Origin: Streptomyces cucumeris
Lineage (GTDB): Bacteria; Actinomycetota; Actinomycetes; Streptomycetales; Streptomycetaceae
Assembly (NCBI RefSeq): GCF_024295805.1
Contig: NZ_JANCLX010000020.1
Coordinates: forward strand, 1 to 64,000
DNA: 64,000 bases
Direction: 5' to 3'
Shown: one piece after another, positions 7,397 through 15,994 of the stretch
How the letters are laid out: each line of letters opens with the position of its first letter
How positions within the stretch are numbered: the first letter of the stretch is position 1
Program-made: the position numbers and the translations under genes
Notes under the pieces: model-generated
Told to the model about the DNA's origin: nothing
Database searches by the model: none
Seen by the model: only the letters and a program-made list of their open reading frames with translations

Positions 7397-9469
7397 TCAG
7401 CAGGTGAACATCGCGTCGGCCCAGTCGGCGTGATCGCTGTTGTCGCCGTCACCGGCGTCGGTCACGACCAGCCGTACGGTCGTGGCGCCGTCGATCGCGG
7501 CGGAGAGCGCCTGGGCGGAGTCGGCGGTGGTCAGGGTGCCGGTCGAGGCCGCCTTCCGGCCGTCGGCCCACACCTCGAAGGTGACGGTGCCCGCCTCCCG
7601 CTTCTCGTCGTCCACGCCCACCTGCGCGGTGAACGCCGAGCACCGGCCGCCGGTGTAGTACGTGATCTCACTCGGCGCATGGGCGCCCAGCCCCTTGGCG
7701 TAGGTCTTCCCGTCGATGGTGAGCGGGTGACCGTCGCCCGCGGCCTGTTCACCGACGCTGGTGTTCCGCTCCACCGGGCCCCAGCCGTTGCCCGCGCTCA
7801 CCCACGGCAGATCGCCCGCGGAGGACACGCCGGAGGGCGGCGCCACCACCACGTGCACCGTCGAGGCCAGTTCGGTGCGGGCCTCGGCGCCGCGCGGGGA
7901 GCGGTGGTCGGCGCGCACCGTCAGGTCGTACGCGCCGGGCTTCGCGCCGGCGGGCGGGGTGATCCGCCAGTGGGTGGTCAGGGTGCGGCCGGAGCCGAGA
8001 GAGGCGGCGCGGGACGGTGAGGTGGCCCTGATGGTCCAGCCTTCGGGGCCGGTCAGCCGGACCGCGACCGAACGGGCCGAGCCGCGGCCGAGGTTGGTGA
8101 AGGTGGTGTCCAGCGTGGCCGGGGTGTTCGCCTCGGCCATCGCGGTGCCCGCCAGGCCGAGGTCGGCGGCGGGCGGGTAGGAGGCCCACTTCCGGTCGGC
8201 GGAGACGCGGTAGAGCACGGTGCCGTGGGCCGGAACGGTGGCCGAGACGGTACCGGCGGTCTGGTAGCTGCGGTGCTGCCACAGATCGCGCAACTGGTAC
8301 GCCCGGGCGCCGGGCAGCCCGGCCTCGGCGGCGGTGGTGGAGATGCGCTGCGGCCGGTCGGTCTCGTTGAACAGGGCGACGGCGCGGCTGCCGTCCTTCA
8401 TCTCCTTGGCGATGACCCAGCGCCCGTCCCGGGAGGAGACCACCTTCCCCTGCTTGCCCAGCGGATCCTGGTCGACCGCGATGACCTCGGAGTTCTCCAG
8501 GATCTCAAAGGTCTCAGGGGTGGCCTTGCGCAGATCGGTGCCGATCAGCAGCGGTGCGGCCATGATCGACCAGAGGGAGAAGTGGCTGCGGTACTCGGTG
8601 TCCGTCATCCCGCCGTTGCCGACCTCGAGCATGTCGGGGTCGTTCCAGCGGCCGGGGCCCGCGTACTCCGCCAGGGGCAGGTTCTTCTTGGCGATGCCCA
8701 GCATGCTGCCCCAGTTGTCGCTGATGTCGCCGGTGGTGCGCCAGAGTTGGCCGACGTCCTTGGCCCACTCCCAGGGCTTGTTCTCACCCCATTCGCAGAT
8801 GCTGTAGACGATCTCGCGGCCGGTCGCCTCGGACGCCTTCTTCAGCGCGTCACGCATGGTGCGGTAGCGCTTCTTGGCGTCGATGCCCTGGTTGTAGCAG
8901 TTGTCGTACTTGAGGTAGTCGATGCCCCAGTCGGCGAACTGCCGGGCATCGGACTCCTCATGGCCGAGCGCTCCGGGAAAGCCCTGCTGGAAGTTGCACG
9001 TCTTGGTGCCCGCGCTGGTGTAGATGCCGATCTTCAGGCCCTTGGCGTGGACGTAGTCGGCGACGGCCTTGATGCCGTGCGGGAAGCGCTTGGGGTCCGG
9101 GACCAACTTGCCGTTGCCGTCGCGCTGGGGCAGTGCCCAGCAGTCGTCGAGGTTGACGTACTCATAACCGGCCTTCTTCAGCCCCTTGGAGACGAAGAGG
9201 TCGGCGATGCCCTTGATCATGCCTTCGTTGAACTCCGGACCGCAGTTGGTGGAGTTCCAGTTGTTGAAACCCATCGGAGGGGTGAGGGCGAGCCCGCCTC
9301 CGTCGGCTGAGGGGGATGAGGCATCCGATGCGGACGATGATGTCGTGGCCTTGGTGGCAGGCGACGGCTGGGCGACGGCGGGGACTGACAGGCCCACCGC
9401 GGTGAGAACGACTGTCCCCAGACATCCTATGAATCTTGACCGGGTCGTACGAAGAGACGAATGGCGCAC
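7397..9469 (-). CDS. Secreted GH27 alpha-galactosidase with NEW3 and NPCBM domains
   Basis: A 690-residue exported enzyme that should release terminal alpha-galactose from melibiose, raffinose or galactomannan. A Sec-type signal ends near A-V-A-Q (about 33). The GH27 barrel follows, with PPMGFNNWN, the LDDCW strand, YLKYDNC (nucleophile Asp about 189) and RWNDPDML (general acid/base). The C-terminal beta-sandwich, an alpha-galactosidase NEW3 domain and a final NPCBM-like galactose-binding domain complete it. GTG at 9469 is preferred because AGAGGAG lies 7 nt upstream; the upstream ATG at 9511 has no ribosome site. It is divergent from a sugar ABC importer, giving a hydrolyse-then-import unit. 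Confidence 0.92.
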   Translation of the reverse strand: MRHSSLRTTRSRFIGCLGTVVLTAVGLSVPAVAQPSPATKATTSSSASDASSPSADGGGLALTPPMGFNNWNSTNCGPEFNEGMIKGIADLFVSKGLKKAGYEYVNLDDCWALPQRDGNGKLVPDPKRFPHGIKAVADYVHAKGLKIGIYTSAGTKTCNFQQGFPGALGHEESDARQFADWGIDYLKYDNCYNQGIDAKKRYRTMRDALKKASEATGREIVYSICEWGENKPWEWAKDVGQLWRTTGDISDNWGSMLGIAKKNLPLAEYAGPGRWNDPDMLEVGNGGMTDTEYRSHFSLWSIMAAPLLIGTDLRKATPETFEILENSEVIAVDQDPLGKQGKVVSSRDGRWVIAKEMKDGSRAVALFNETDRPQRISTTAAEAGLPGARAYQLRDLWQHRSYQTAGTVSATVPAHGTVLYRVSADRKWASYPPAADLGLAGTAMAEANTPATLDTTFTNLGRGSARSVAVRLTGPEGWTIRATSPSRAASLGSGRTLTTHWRITPPAGAKPGAYDLTVRADHRSPRGAEARTELASTVHVVVAPPSGVSSAGDLPWVSAGNGWGPVERNTSVGEQAAGDGHPLTIDGKTYAKGLGAHAPSEITYYTGGRCSAFTAQVGVDDEKREAGTVTFEVWADGRKAASTGTLTTADSAQALSAAIDGATTVRLVVTDAGDGDNSDHADWADAMFTC

Positions 9470-9566
9470 CGTGCGGCTCCTCTGATCTCGGCGCCTGTCG
9501 CGGCCTGTCATGGCCGCAACAGCTACGAGCGTTTACGGTAGAGCATGTTGGAGTCTGTTGGAAGCG

Positions 9567-9631
9567 AACTGATAACAGTTGCCCGATAGCTCGCCAAAAC
9601 CCTTGACTAGGGGACGAACGGGGGGTGTGAT
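9567..9631 (+). promoter_or_regulatory. Operator-like repeat and promoter candidate in the alpha-galactosidase/ABC gap
   Basis: AACTGATAACAGTT (9567-9580) has perfect 5-bp arms around ATAA and lies in the 212-bp divergent gap. Downstream, TTGACT (9603-9608) and TGTGAT (9626-9631) with a 17-bp spacer could be the promoter of the ABC operon; the -10 match is only fair. The repeat lacks the central CG of the upstream LacI operator, so a different regulator is likely. Confidence 0.4.
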
Positions 9632-9681
9632 CCCTTCACTCACGTTCGTTTGTGTTGGATTTAACCTCCGTGGAGGGGGAC

Positions 9682-10965
9682 ATGGCACAGTCATCGTCAG
9701 AACATCGGATCTCCCGCCGTGCGCTGCTTCGGGGCACGGCGGTCGGAGCCGGGGCGGTCGCCCTCCCGACGCTGCTCACCGCCTGTGGTGGCCCGAGCAA
9801 GGAAGTCAAGATCGGCTCCAATGCCTCGGACGCCGTACCGCGCAAGGCGTTCGCCGAGGTGTTCAAGGCCTACGAGAAGAAGTCCGACAAGAAGGTCAAG
9901 GTCAACACCGTTGACCATGAGTCGTTCCAGGAGAACATCAACCGCTATCTCAAGGGCACGCCGGACGACGTGTTCATGTGGTTCGCCGGATACCGGATGC
10001 AGTTCTTCGCCCAGCAGGGGCTGCTCGCCGATATCAGCGACCTCTGGGACGGCTTCGACGGGTTCTCCGGGGCGCTCAAGGCGCAGTCCACGGGCAAGGA
10101 CGGCAAGCAGTACTTCGTGCCGTACTACTACTACCCCTGGGCGGTCTTCTACCGGAAGAGCCTCTTCGAACAGCGCGGCTACGAGATACCCAAGACCTTC
10201 GACGAGTACCGGGCCCTGGCCAAGCGCATGGACAAGGACGGCCTCGACGCGTTCGCCTTCGGCGACAAGGACGGCTGGCCCGCCATGGGCACGTTCGACT
10301 ACCTCAACATGCGCGCGAACGGCTATGACTTCCACATCTCGCTGATGGCGGGCGAGGAGTCCTGGACCGACCGCAAGGTCAAGCACGTCTTCGACCTGTG
10401 GCGCGGTCTGATGCCCTACCACCAGAAGGGCGCCAACGGACGGACCTGGCAGGAGGCCGCGCAGAGCCTGGCCCAGAAGAAGTCCGGGATGGCGGTCTTC
10501 GGACTGCCCCACCCGGGTCAGCAGTTCTCCGACGCCGACCGCGGCGACCTCGACTTCTTCCCCTTCCCGGAGATCGACTCCGCCTACGGCCAGGACGCGG
10601 TCGAGGCCCCGATCGACGGTTTCCTGCTGTCGAAGAAGTCCAAGAAGCAGAAGGAGGCCAAGGAGCTGCTGAAGTTCCTGGCGACTCCGGCCGCCGAGGA
10701 GAAGTACCTGATCCGGGACCCCAACAACGTCGCGGTCCACAAGGACGCGTCCACCGACTCCTACAACGCGCTCCAGAAGAAGGCCGCCGGACTGGTCTCC
10801 GGCGCCAAGCAGATCTCCCAGTTCATGGACCGCGACACCCGCCCCGACTTCGCCTCGCAGGTCATGATCCGGGCCATCCAGCAGTTCATCAACGACCCCG
10901 ATGACATCGACGGTCTGACCAAGGACATCGAGTCCCAGAAGAAGACCATCTTCGCCGCCAGCTAG
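9682..10965 (+). CDS. Sugar ABC transporter substrate-binding lipoprotein (Tat-type signal)
   Basis: A 427-residue binding protein. The N-terminus has a twin-arginine S-R-R-A-L-L-R motif, a hydrophobic stretch and a lipobox LLTAC-G-G, so export as a folded Tat lipoprotein is likely. The mature protein has the family-1 solute-binding pattern (early NTVDHESFQENINRYL, GTPDDVFMWF, FVPYYYYPWAVFYRKS, ending in AAEEKYL and FINDPDDID). GGAGGGGG precedes ATG 9682. It is the first gene of an SBP-permease-permease operon next to a secreted alpha-galactosidase, so alpha-galactosides are the inferred ligand. Confidence 0.92.
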   Translation: MAQSSSEHRISRRALLRGTAVGAGAVALPTLLTACGGPSKEVKIGSNASDAVPRKAFAEVFKAYEKKSDKKVKVNTVDHESFQENINRYLKGTPDDVFMWFAGYRMQFFAQQGLLADISDLWDGFDGFSGALKAQSTGKDGKQYFVPYYYYPWAVFYRKSLFEQRGYEIPKTFDEYRALAKRMDKDGLDAFAFGDKDGWPAMGTFDYLNMRANGYDFHISLMAGEESWTDRKVKHVFDLWRGLMPYHQKGANGRTWQEAAQSLAQKKSGMAVFGLPHPGQQFSDADRGDLDFFPFPEIDSAYGQDAVEAPIDGFLLSKKSKKQKEAKELLKFLATPAAEEKYLIRDPNNVAVHKDASTDSYNALQKKAAGLVSGAKQISQFMDRDTRPDFASQVMIRAIQQFINDPDDIDGLTKDIESQKKTIFAAS

Positions 10966-10977
10966 GAGAATCGCGCA

Positions 10978-11892
10978 GTGCCGCTCAAGACCGCGCGGCG
11001 TGCCGGACGGACGGGGCCGCGGAAGTTCACAGGCCGCGACCTCGCCGTCATCGGTGTGCTGCTGGGCATACCCGTCCTGATCGACGTGGCCCTCATCTGG
11101 GGCCCCACCCTGGCCTCCATCGGCCTGTCCTTCACCAGTTGGGACGGACTCGGCGACATCAAGTGGGTGGGCGGGGACAACTATCAGGCCCTGTTCAACG
11201 ACTACCCGCCGTTCTGGCCCGCCGTCCGCAACAACCTGCTCTGGCTGGCCTTCCTCGGACTCGTCGCCACGCCCTTCGGGCTGCTGCTCGCGGTGCTCAT
11301 CGACCGGGGTGTCCGCTTCAGCCGGTTCTACCAGTCCACCATCTATATGCCGGTGGTGCTCTCGCTCGCCATCGTGGGCTTCATGGCCCAACTGGTCTTC
11401 TCCCGGGACCAGGGCGCGCTCAACGCCGTGCTCGGCAACGAGGACAACCCGGTGGACTGGCTCGGGGATCCCGACCTCAACATCTGGATGGTGCTCATCG
11501 CCGCTGCCTGGCGGCACACCGGATATGTGATGATCCTCTACCTGGCCGGGCTGAAATCCGTGGACGCCTCGCTCAAGGAGGCCGCGTCCATCGACGGGGC
11601 GAGCGAGGCGCAGACCTTCTTCCGGATCGTGCTGCCCACGCTGCGGCCGGTCAATGTGATCGTCCTGGTCATCACCGTCATCGAGGCGCTGCGCGCCTTC
11701 GACATCGTCTACGCCATCAATCACGGCCGCAACGGACTCGAACTCCTCTCCGTCCTGGTCACCGACAACATCATCGGTGAGGCCAGCAGAATCGGATTCG
11801 GCTCCGCCATCGCCGTCGTCCTGCTCACCGTGTCCCTGGGATTCATCGTGACCTACCTGGTCCAGGAGCTGCGAGGGGAGAAGAAGGGATGA
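10978..11892 (+). CDS. Sugar ABC transporter permease (MalF-type)
   Basis: A 304-residue inner-membrane permease with six hydrophobic segments. The cytoplasmic EAA loop is clear near the C-terminus (EAASIDGASEAQTFFRIVLP, about 200-219), the docking site for the ATPase. GTG at 10978 has AGGAG ahead of it that overlaps the stop of the binding-protein gene. Its last four bases overlap the next permease start. Confidence 0.92.
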   Translation: MPLKTARRAGRTGPRKFTGRDLAVIGVLLGIPVLIDVALIWGPTLASIGLSFTSWDGLGDIKWVGGDNYQALFNDYPPFWPAVRNNLLWLAFLGLVATPFGLLLAVLIDRGVRFSRFYQSTIYMPVVLSLAIVGFMAQLVFSRDQGALNAVLGNEDNPVDWLGDPDLNIWMVLIAAAWRHTGYVMILYLAGLKSVDASLKEAASIDGASEAQTFFRIVLPTLRPVNVIVLVITVIEALRAFDIVYAINHGRNGLELLSVLVTDNIIGEASRIGFGSAIAVVLLTVSLGFIVTYLVQELRGEKKG

Positions 11893-12812
11893 CCGTCACC
11901 ACACCGTCGGCCCCGGCGCGGGCCACCGCCCCCGTGGAACCGGCCAAGCGCGGGCGGCCCCGGGTGCGTCCCGGCAGGCTCGGCGTGCACGCCTTCCTGA
12001 TGACCGTCTCGCTGGCCTTCCTCGCCCCGCTGCTGCTCGCCGTCTACGCCTCGCTGCGCCCGTACGAGGAGACCGCCGAGCACGGCTACTTCTCGCTGCC
12101 GCGCCATCTGTCGTTCGACTACTACCGGCAGGCGTTCGACTCCGGTATGGGCAAGTACTTCGTCAACTCGCTCATCATCGCGGTGCCCGGGGTGCTGCTG
12201 ACGCTGTTCCTGGCCTCGTTCGTGGCGTTCGCCGTCACCCGGCTCCAGATGCGCGGCGGACTGGTCCTGCTGATGGTGTTCACGGCGGGCAACCTGCTGC
12301 CGCAGCAGGTGATCGTCACCCCGCTCTATGTGTTCTTCAACAAGATCGACCTGCCGTACTGGATGTCGGACTCGATGACGATGTACGACTCCTACTGGGC
12401 GGTGCTCGCCGTCCAGGTGGCGTTCCAGGTCGGCTTCTGCGTTTTCGTCCTCGCCAACTTCATGCGCACACTGCCGATGGAGATCGTCGAGGCGGCGCGG
12501 GTGGACGGCGCCGGGGTGTGGACGCAGTACTGGCGGATCACCCTTCCGCTGTGCCGGCCGGCGCTCGCGGCCCTGGGGACCCTCCAGTTCACCTGGATGT
12601 ACAACGACTTCCTGTGGGCGCTGGTCTTCATCTCCAACGGGGACAAACTCCCGGTCACCTCCGCCCTGAACAACCTCCGCGGGCAGTTCTTCACGGACTA
12701 CAACCTGCTGGCGGCGGGCTCGGTGATCGTGGCGCTGCCCACGGTGCTGGTCTTCCTGCTGCTCCAGCGGCACTTCATCGCCGGACTGACCCTCGGAGCC
12801 AGCAAGGGCTGA
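11889..12812 (+). CDS. Sugar ABC transporter permease (MalG-type)
   Basis: A 307-residue permease with six membrane segments after a basic, Pro/Ala-rich head. Its EAA motif reads EAARVDGAGVWTQYWRITLP. ATGA overlaps the stop of the first permease, which implies translational coupling. No ATPase gene follows; in Streptomyces such importers commonly share the multiple-sugar ATPase MsiK encoded elsewhere. A strong hairpin follows the stop. Confidence 0.92.
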   Translation: MTVTTPSAPARATAPVEPAKRGRPRVRPGRLGVHAFLMTVSLAFLAPLLLAVYASLRPYEETAEHGYFSLPRHLSFDYYRQAFDSGMGKYFVNSLIIAVPGVLLTLFLASFVAFAVTRLQMRGGLVLLMVFTAGNLLPQQVIVTPLYVFFNKIDLPYWMSDSMTMYDSYWAVLAVQVAFQVGFCVFVLANFMRTLPMEIVEAARVDGAGVWTQYWRITLPLCRPALAALGTLQFTWMYNDFLWALVFISNGDKLPVTSALNNLRGQFFTDYNLLAAGSVIVALPTVLVFLLLQRHFIAGLTLGASKG

Positions 12813-12837
12813 GCACACCCCCATAGCGCATCCGTAT

Positions 12838-12866
12838 CGCGCCGCCGCGGGATCCGCGGCGGCGCG
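12838..12866 (+). terminator. Perfect 13-bp stem hairpin after the ABC operon
   Basis: Arms CGCGCCGCCGCGG and CCGCGGCGGCGCG enclose a 3-base loop, 26 nt after the second permease stop. It is the probable operon terminator, although no T-tract follows. Confidence 0.7.
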
Positions 12867-12905
12867 ACGGGTGTTGCGGGGCGGCCGGATCCGGCGCGGG
12901 AGGGC

Positions 12906-12933
12906 GGGATCCGGCGGGATCCCGCCGGATCCC
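12906..12933. repeat. Perfect 28-bp palindrome
   Basis: The half-site GGGATCCGGCGGGA is followed immediately by its exact reverse complement, giving a 28-bp self-complementary sequence with no loop. It lies 40 bp after the operon terminator and 77 bp before the kinase-Nudix start. Related GATCCGGCG fragments flank it (about 12887 and 12950), so it may be a small dispersed repeat or an operator. Confidence 0.7.
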
Positions 12934-13009
12934 GTACTCCGAGGCGATCCGGCGTTTCCGTGACAGGGTGATGCGGGCAACTGTCAGGAGGCGATGAATA
13001 GGGGGAAAT

Positions 13010-14122
13010 GTGATCGTCTGGCTGAACGGTGCGTTCGGCGCGGGCAAGACCGCCGTGGCCCGCGAATTGGTGGACCTCATGCCCGGCAGCACGTTCTACG
13101 ACCCGGAGGTGGTCGGCGACGGCCTGCGCAAGCTGCTGCCGCGCAAGCGCCTGGAGGAGGTGTCCGACCACCAGGAGCTGCCCTCGTGGCGGCGGCTGGT
13201 CGTGGACACCGGAGCGGCCCTGATCGCGGAGGTCGGGGGTCCGCTGGTGATCCCGATGACGGTCCTCAGACAGGAGTACCGGGATGAGATCTTCGGCGCC
13301 TTCGCCGCTCGCCGGATACCGGTCCGGCATGTTCTGCTGCACTCCGATGAAACGATCCTTCGCGAGCGAATAGCCGAGCGCGAGGCGGTCCCCGGCGATC
13401 CGGACGCCAGTGAGTGCGTCCGCCGCCGCGCTCTGGACCATCTCGCGCCCTACCGCGCGGCCCTGGGCTGGCTGACCACCGATGCCCATGTCGTGGACAC
13501 CACCGGGCTCACCCCGCGCCAGACCGCCGCGCAGATCGCGGACGCCGTCCGCGACGGCGCCGGGAACTGCGACATCGTGCAGACCCCCGAGCCGACGGCC
13601 GCGACGCTCGCCGCCGGGGTGCTGCTGTTCGACGAGAACGACCGGGTGCTGCTCGTGGATCCCACCTACAAGCCCGGCTGGGAGTTCCCGGGCGGGGTGG
13701 TCGAACCGGGCGAGGCTCCGATGTACGCCGGGGTGCGCGAGGTCACCGAGGAACTCGGGATCCGGCTGGACGCCCCGCTGCGGCTGCTGGTCGCCGACTG
13801 GGAACGGCCCCAGCCGCCCGGCTTCGGCGGTCTGCGCCTGCTGTTCGACGGCGGCCGCCTCACCACGGAGGCCGCCCGTGATCTGCTGCTCCCCGGCTCC
13901 GAACTGCGGGGGTGGCGTTTCGCCACCGAGACCGAGGCCGCCGGGATGCTGCCGCCGGTCCGGCTGCACCGGCTCCGGTGGGCGCTGCGCGCCCGGGAGC
14001 AGGGCCGCCCCCTCTACCTCGAGGCGGGCGTCCCCGCGGGCCCCTTGGACGCGTCCCCCCTGGACGCCACCCTGGCCGACCCCCCACCCGACCCGGCCGC
14101 ACTCCCCGGCACGGCGGGCTGA
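13010..14122 (+). CDS. TmrB-like P-loop kinase fused to a Nudix hydrolase
   Basis: A 370-residue two-domain protein. Residues 1-180 open with MIVWLNGAFGAGKT, nearly identical to the start of Bacillus TmrB (tunicamycin-resistance ATP-binding protein), and keep the following YDPE-x-x-G and VIPMT segments. Residues 200-330 form a Nudix domain with a complete box at about 228-250 (GGVVEPGE then REVTEELGI). A Pro/Asp-rich tail ends it. GTG at 13010 has GGGGGAAAT upstream. The fusion suggests phosphorylation and diphosphate hydrolysis of related nucleotide-linked substrates, perhaps protection or repair; the substrate is unknown. Confidence 0.85.
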   Translation: MIVWLNGAFGAGKTAVARELVDLMPGSTFYDPEVVGDGLRKLLPRKRLEEVSDHQELPSWRRLVVDTGAALIAEVGGPLVIPMTVLRQEYRDEIFGAFAARRIPVRHVLLHSDETILRERIAEREAVPGDPDASECVRRRALDHLAPYRAALGWLTTDAHVVDTTGLTPRQTAAQIADAVRDGAGNCDIVQTPEPTAATLAAGVLLFDENDRVLLVDPTYKPGWEFPGGVVEPGEAPMYAGVREVTEELGIRLDAPLRLLVADWERPQPPGFGGLRLLFDGGRLTTEAARDLLLPGSELRGWRFATETEAAGMLPPVRLHRLRWALRAREQGRPLYLEAGVPAGPLDASPLDATLADPPPDPAALPGTAG

Positions 14123-14237
14123 CGGGGCCCGGCCCGGCGCGGGGAGTTGAGCGGCCTCCCTCCGGCCGGGGCAGGAACGCTCCGGTGATCGGCGTCGAGC
14201 TGGAGTGCTCGGGCGCCGGGCGCCCCGGGTGCCCTGT

Positions 14238-14264
14238 GGTTGCGGCCGGGGCCCGGTCGCAACC
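14238..14264. terminator. 12-bp stem terminator between convergent genes
   Basis: GGTTGCG-GCCGG pairs with CCGGT-CGCAACC across a 3-base loop, with one G-U pair. It sits in the 320-bp gap 14123-14442 between the kinase-Nudix and dipeptidase ends and could serve both strands. I see no gene in the gap. Confidence 0.65.
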
Positions 14265-14442
14265 GTTCGGATGCGTCAGCGCGGATCGGTGACCCGGTCC
14301 GGCGGACCGTCGGGGCCTGCGAAGCCGCCGGGCGGGCCCGGGGCGTTGGCGACGATCCTCGGCCGAGCCGGGAGCGCCCGGGTGACCGGCGTCCGCGCCG
14401 CTCCGGCCGGGCGGTTCGGGGCTCGGCCGGGGCGGGTGGATG

Positions 14443-15840
14443 TCAGTGCTTGCCCGAGGCGTACGACGTCAGGAACAGCGCCTCGGTCAGCGAGAGCTTC
14501 TCCAACTCCTCCGGTGAGACGCTCTCGTTGACCGCGTGGATCTGTGCCTCCGGCTCGCTCAGCCCTATCAGCAGGATCTCCGCCTCCGGGTACAGCGAGG
14601 CGAGGGTGTTGCACAGCGGGATCGAGCCGCCCTGGCCCGCGGTCGCCATGTCCTGGCCGTCGTAGGCCACCCGCATCGCCGACCGCATCGCCTCGTACGC
14701 CGGGCTGCCGGTGTCCGCGCGGAACGGCTGGCCCGAGCCTATCTGTTCCACCCCGACCCGGGCGCCCCACGGGGCCGCGGCCCGCAGATGCTCGGTCAGC
14801 AGCCGGTTCGCCTCGTCCGCCGTCACACCCGGCGGCACCCGCAGGCTCACCAGCGCCCGGGCGCTCGCCTGCACCGAGGGGGTCGCGCCGACCACCGGCG
14901 GGCAATCGATGCCGAGCACCGTGACGGCCGGGCGCACCCAGATGCGGTCCGCGACCGTGCCCGCGCCGATCAGCTCGACCCCGTCCAGCACCTTGGCGTC
15001 CTTGCGGAAGTCCTCCTCCTCATAGGTGAGCCCCTCCCACACCGCGTCCGATGCCAGCCCCTCGATCGCCGTCGAACCGTCTTCGGCGCGCAACGAGTCC
15101 AGCATCCGGATCAGCGCGGCGAGCGCGTCCGGTGCCGCACCGCCGAACTGGCCGGAGTGCAGATTGCCCCCGAGCGTGTCCACCGACACCCGCAGCAGCG
15201 TCATCCCGCGCAGTGTGGCCGTCACCGTCGGCAGCCCGACGCGGAAGTTGCCCGCGTCACCGATCACGATGGCGTCGGCCGTGAGCAGGTCCGGATGCGC
15301 CTCCGCATAGCGCTCCAGACCGCCGGTGCCCTGCTCCTCGGAACCCTCCACGATCACCTTGACGTTGACCGGGACACCGCCGTGTCCCTTGAGTGCGCGC
15401 AGCGCGGTGAGGTGCATGATCAAGCCACCTTTGCAGTCCGCCGCGCCGCGTCCGAACCAGCGGCCGTCACGGTCGGTCAGCTCGAACGGCGGGCTGAGCC
15501 AGGCGTCCTCGTCCAGCGGCGGCTGCACGTCGTAATGCGCGTAGAGCAGCACGGTCGGGGCGTCCGCCGGGCCGGGGAGCAGCCCGTAGACGGACTGCGT
15601 GCCGTCCGGGGTGTCCAGCAGCGCGACATCCCGGAAACCCTCCGCTTCCAGGGCTTCCACCACCCATCGGGCCGCCGCCTCGCATTCGGCGCGCGGGAAC
15701 TGCGCCGGGTCCGCGACCGACCTGAAGGCCACCAATTCGGCCAGTTCCCGTTTGGCGCGCGGCTGCAGGGAGGCGACGGTGGCGGCCAGCGCCGCGTGCT
15801 CCGCGTGGTCCGCGGCCGGGACGTGTGGTGCCTGCTCCAT
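14443..15840 (-). CDS. M20-family metallodipeptidase
   Basis: A 465-residue cytoplasmic zinc peptidase of the ArgE/DapE/CPG2-PepV group. The first metal motif YAHYDVQP, the bridging-Asp segment FGRGAADCKG and the Glu-Glu pair in EGSEEQGTGG are all present, followed by the dimerisation domain and a C-terminal His. Likely substrates are dipeptides. ATG at 15840 is chosen because AGGAG precedes it by 8 nt; a GTG three codons upstream abuts that ribosome site. It is divergent from a flavoprotein gene. Confidence 0.9.
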   Translation of the reverse strand: MEQAPHVPAADHAEHAALAATVASLQPRAKRELAELVAFRSVADPAQFPRAECEAAARWVVEALEAEGFRDVALLDTPDGTQSVYGLLPGPADAPTVLLYAHYDVQPPLDEDAWLSPPFELTDRDGRWFGRGAADCKGGLIMHLTALRALKGHGGVPVNVKVIVEGSEEQGTGGLERYAEAHPDLLTADAIVIGDAGNFRVGLPTVTATLRGMTLLRVSVDTLGGNLHSGQFGGAAPDALAALIRMLDSLRAEDGSTAIEGLASDAVWEGLTYEEEDFRKDAKVLDGVELIGAGTVADRIWVRPAVTVLGIDCPPVVGATPSVQASARALVSLRVPPGVTADEANRLLTEHLRAAAPWGARVGVEQIGSGQPFRADTGSPAYEAMRSAMRVAYDGQDMATAGQGGSIPLCNTLASLYPEAEILLIGLSEPEAQIHAVNESVSPEELEKLSLTEALFLTSYASGKH

Positions 15841-15994
15841 GGGGGACACTCCTGTGCTGTGATGGGCACGTGTGTACGGCTTGATCCGGTGCCGCGATCA
15901 TCCCACAGCGGGGTCACGCACCACCGCGCCGTAGGATGCGGACGGTGGGGGGACGCACGGTGATCAGGTCGGCCGACTGGGAGCGGAAGCACAC

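Noticed and set aside
6049..7452. N-terminal extension of the LacI frame to over 800 residues
   Set aside because: The extension is Arg/Pro/Gly-rich, lies antisense to the ROK gene, and a normal LacI start with a ribosome site exists at 6048.
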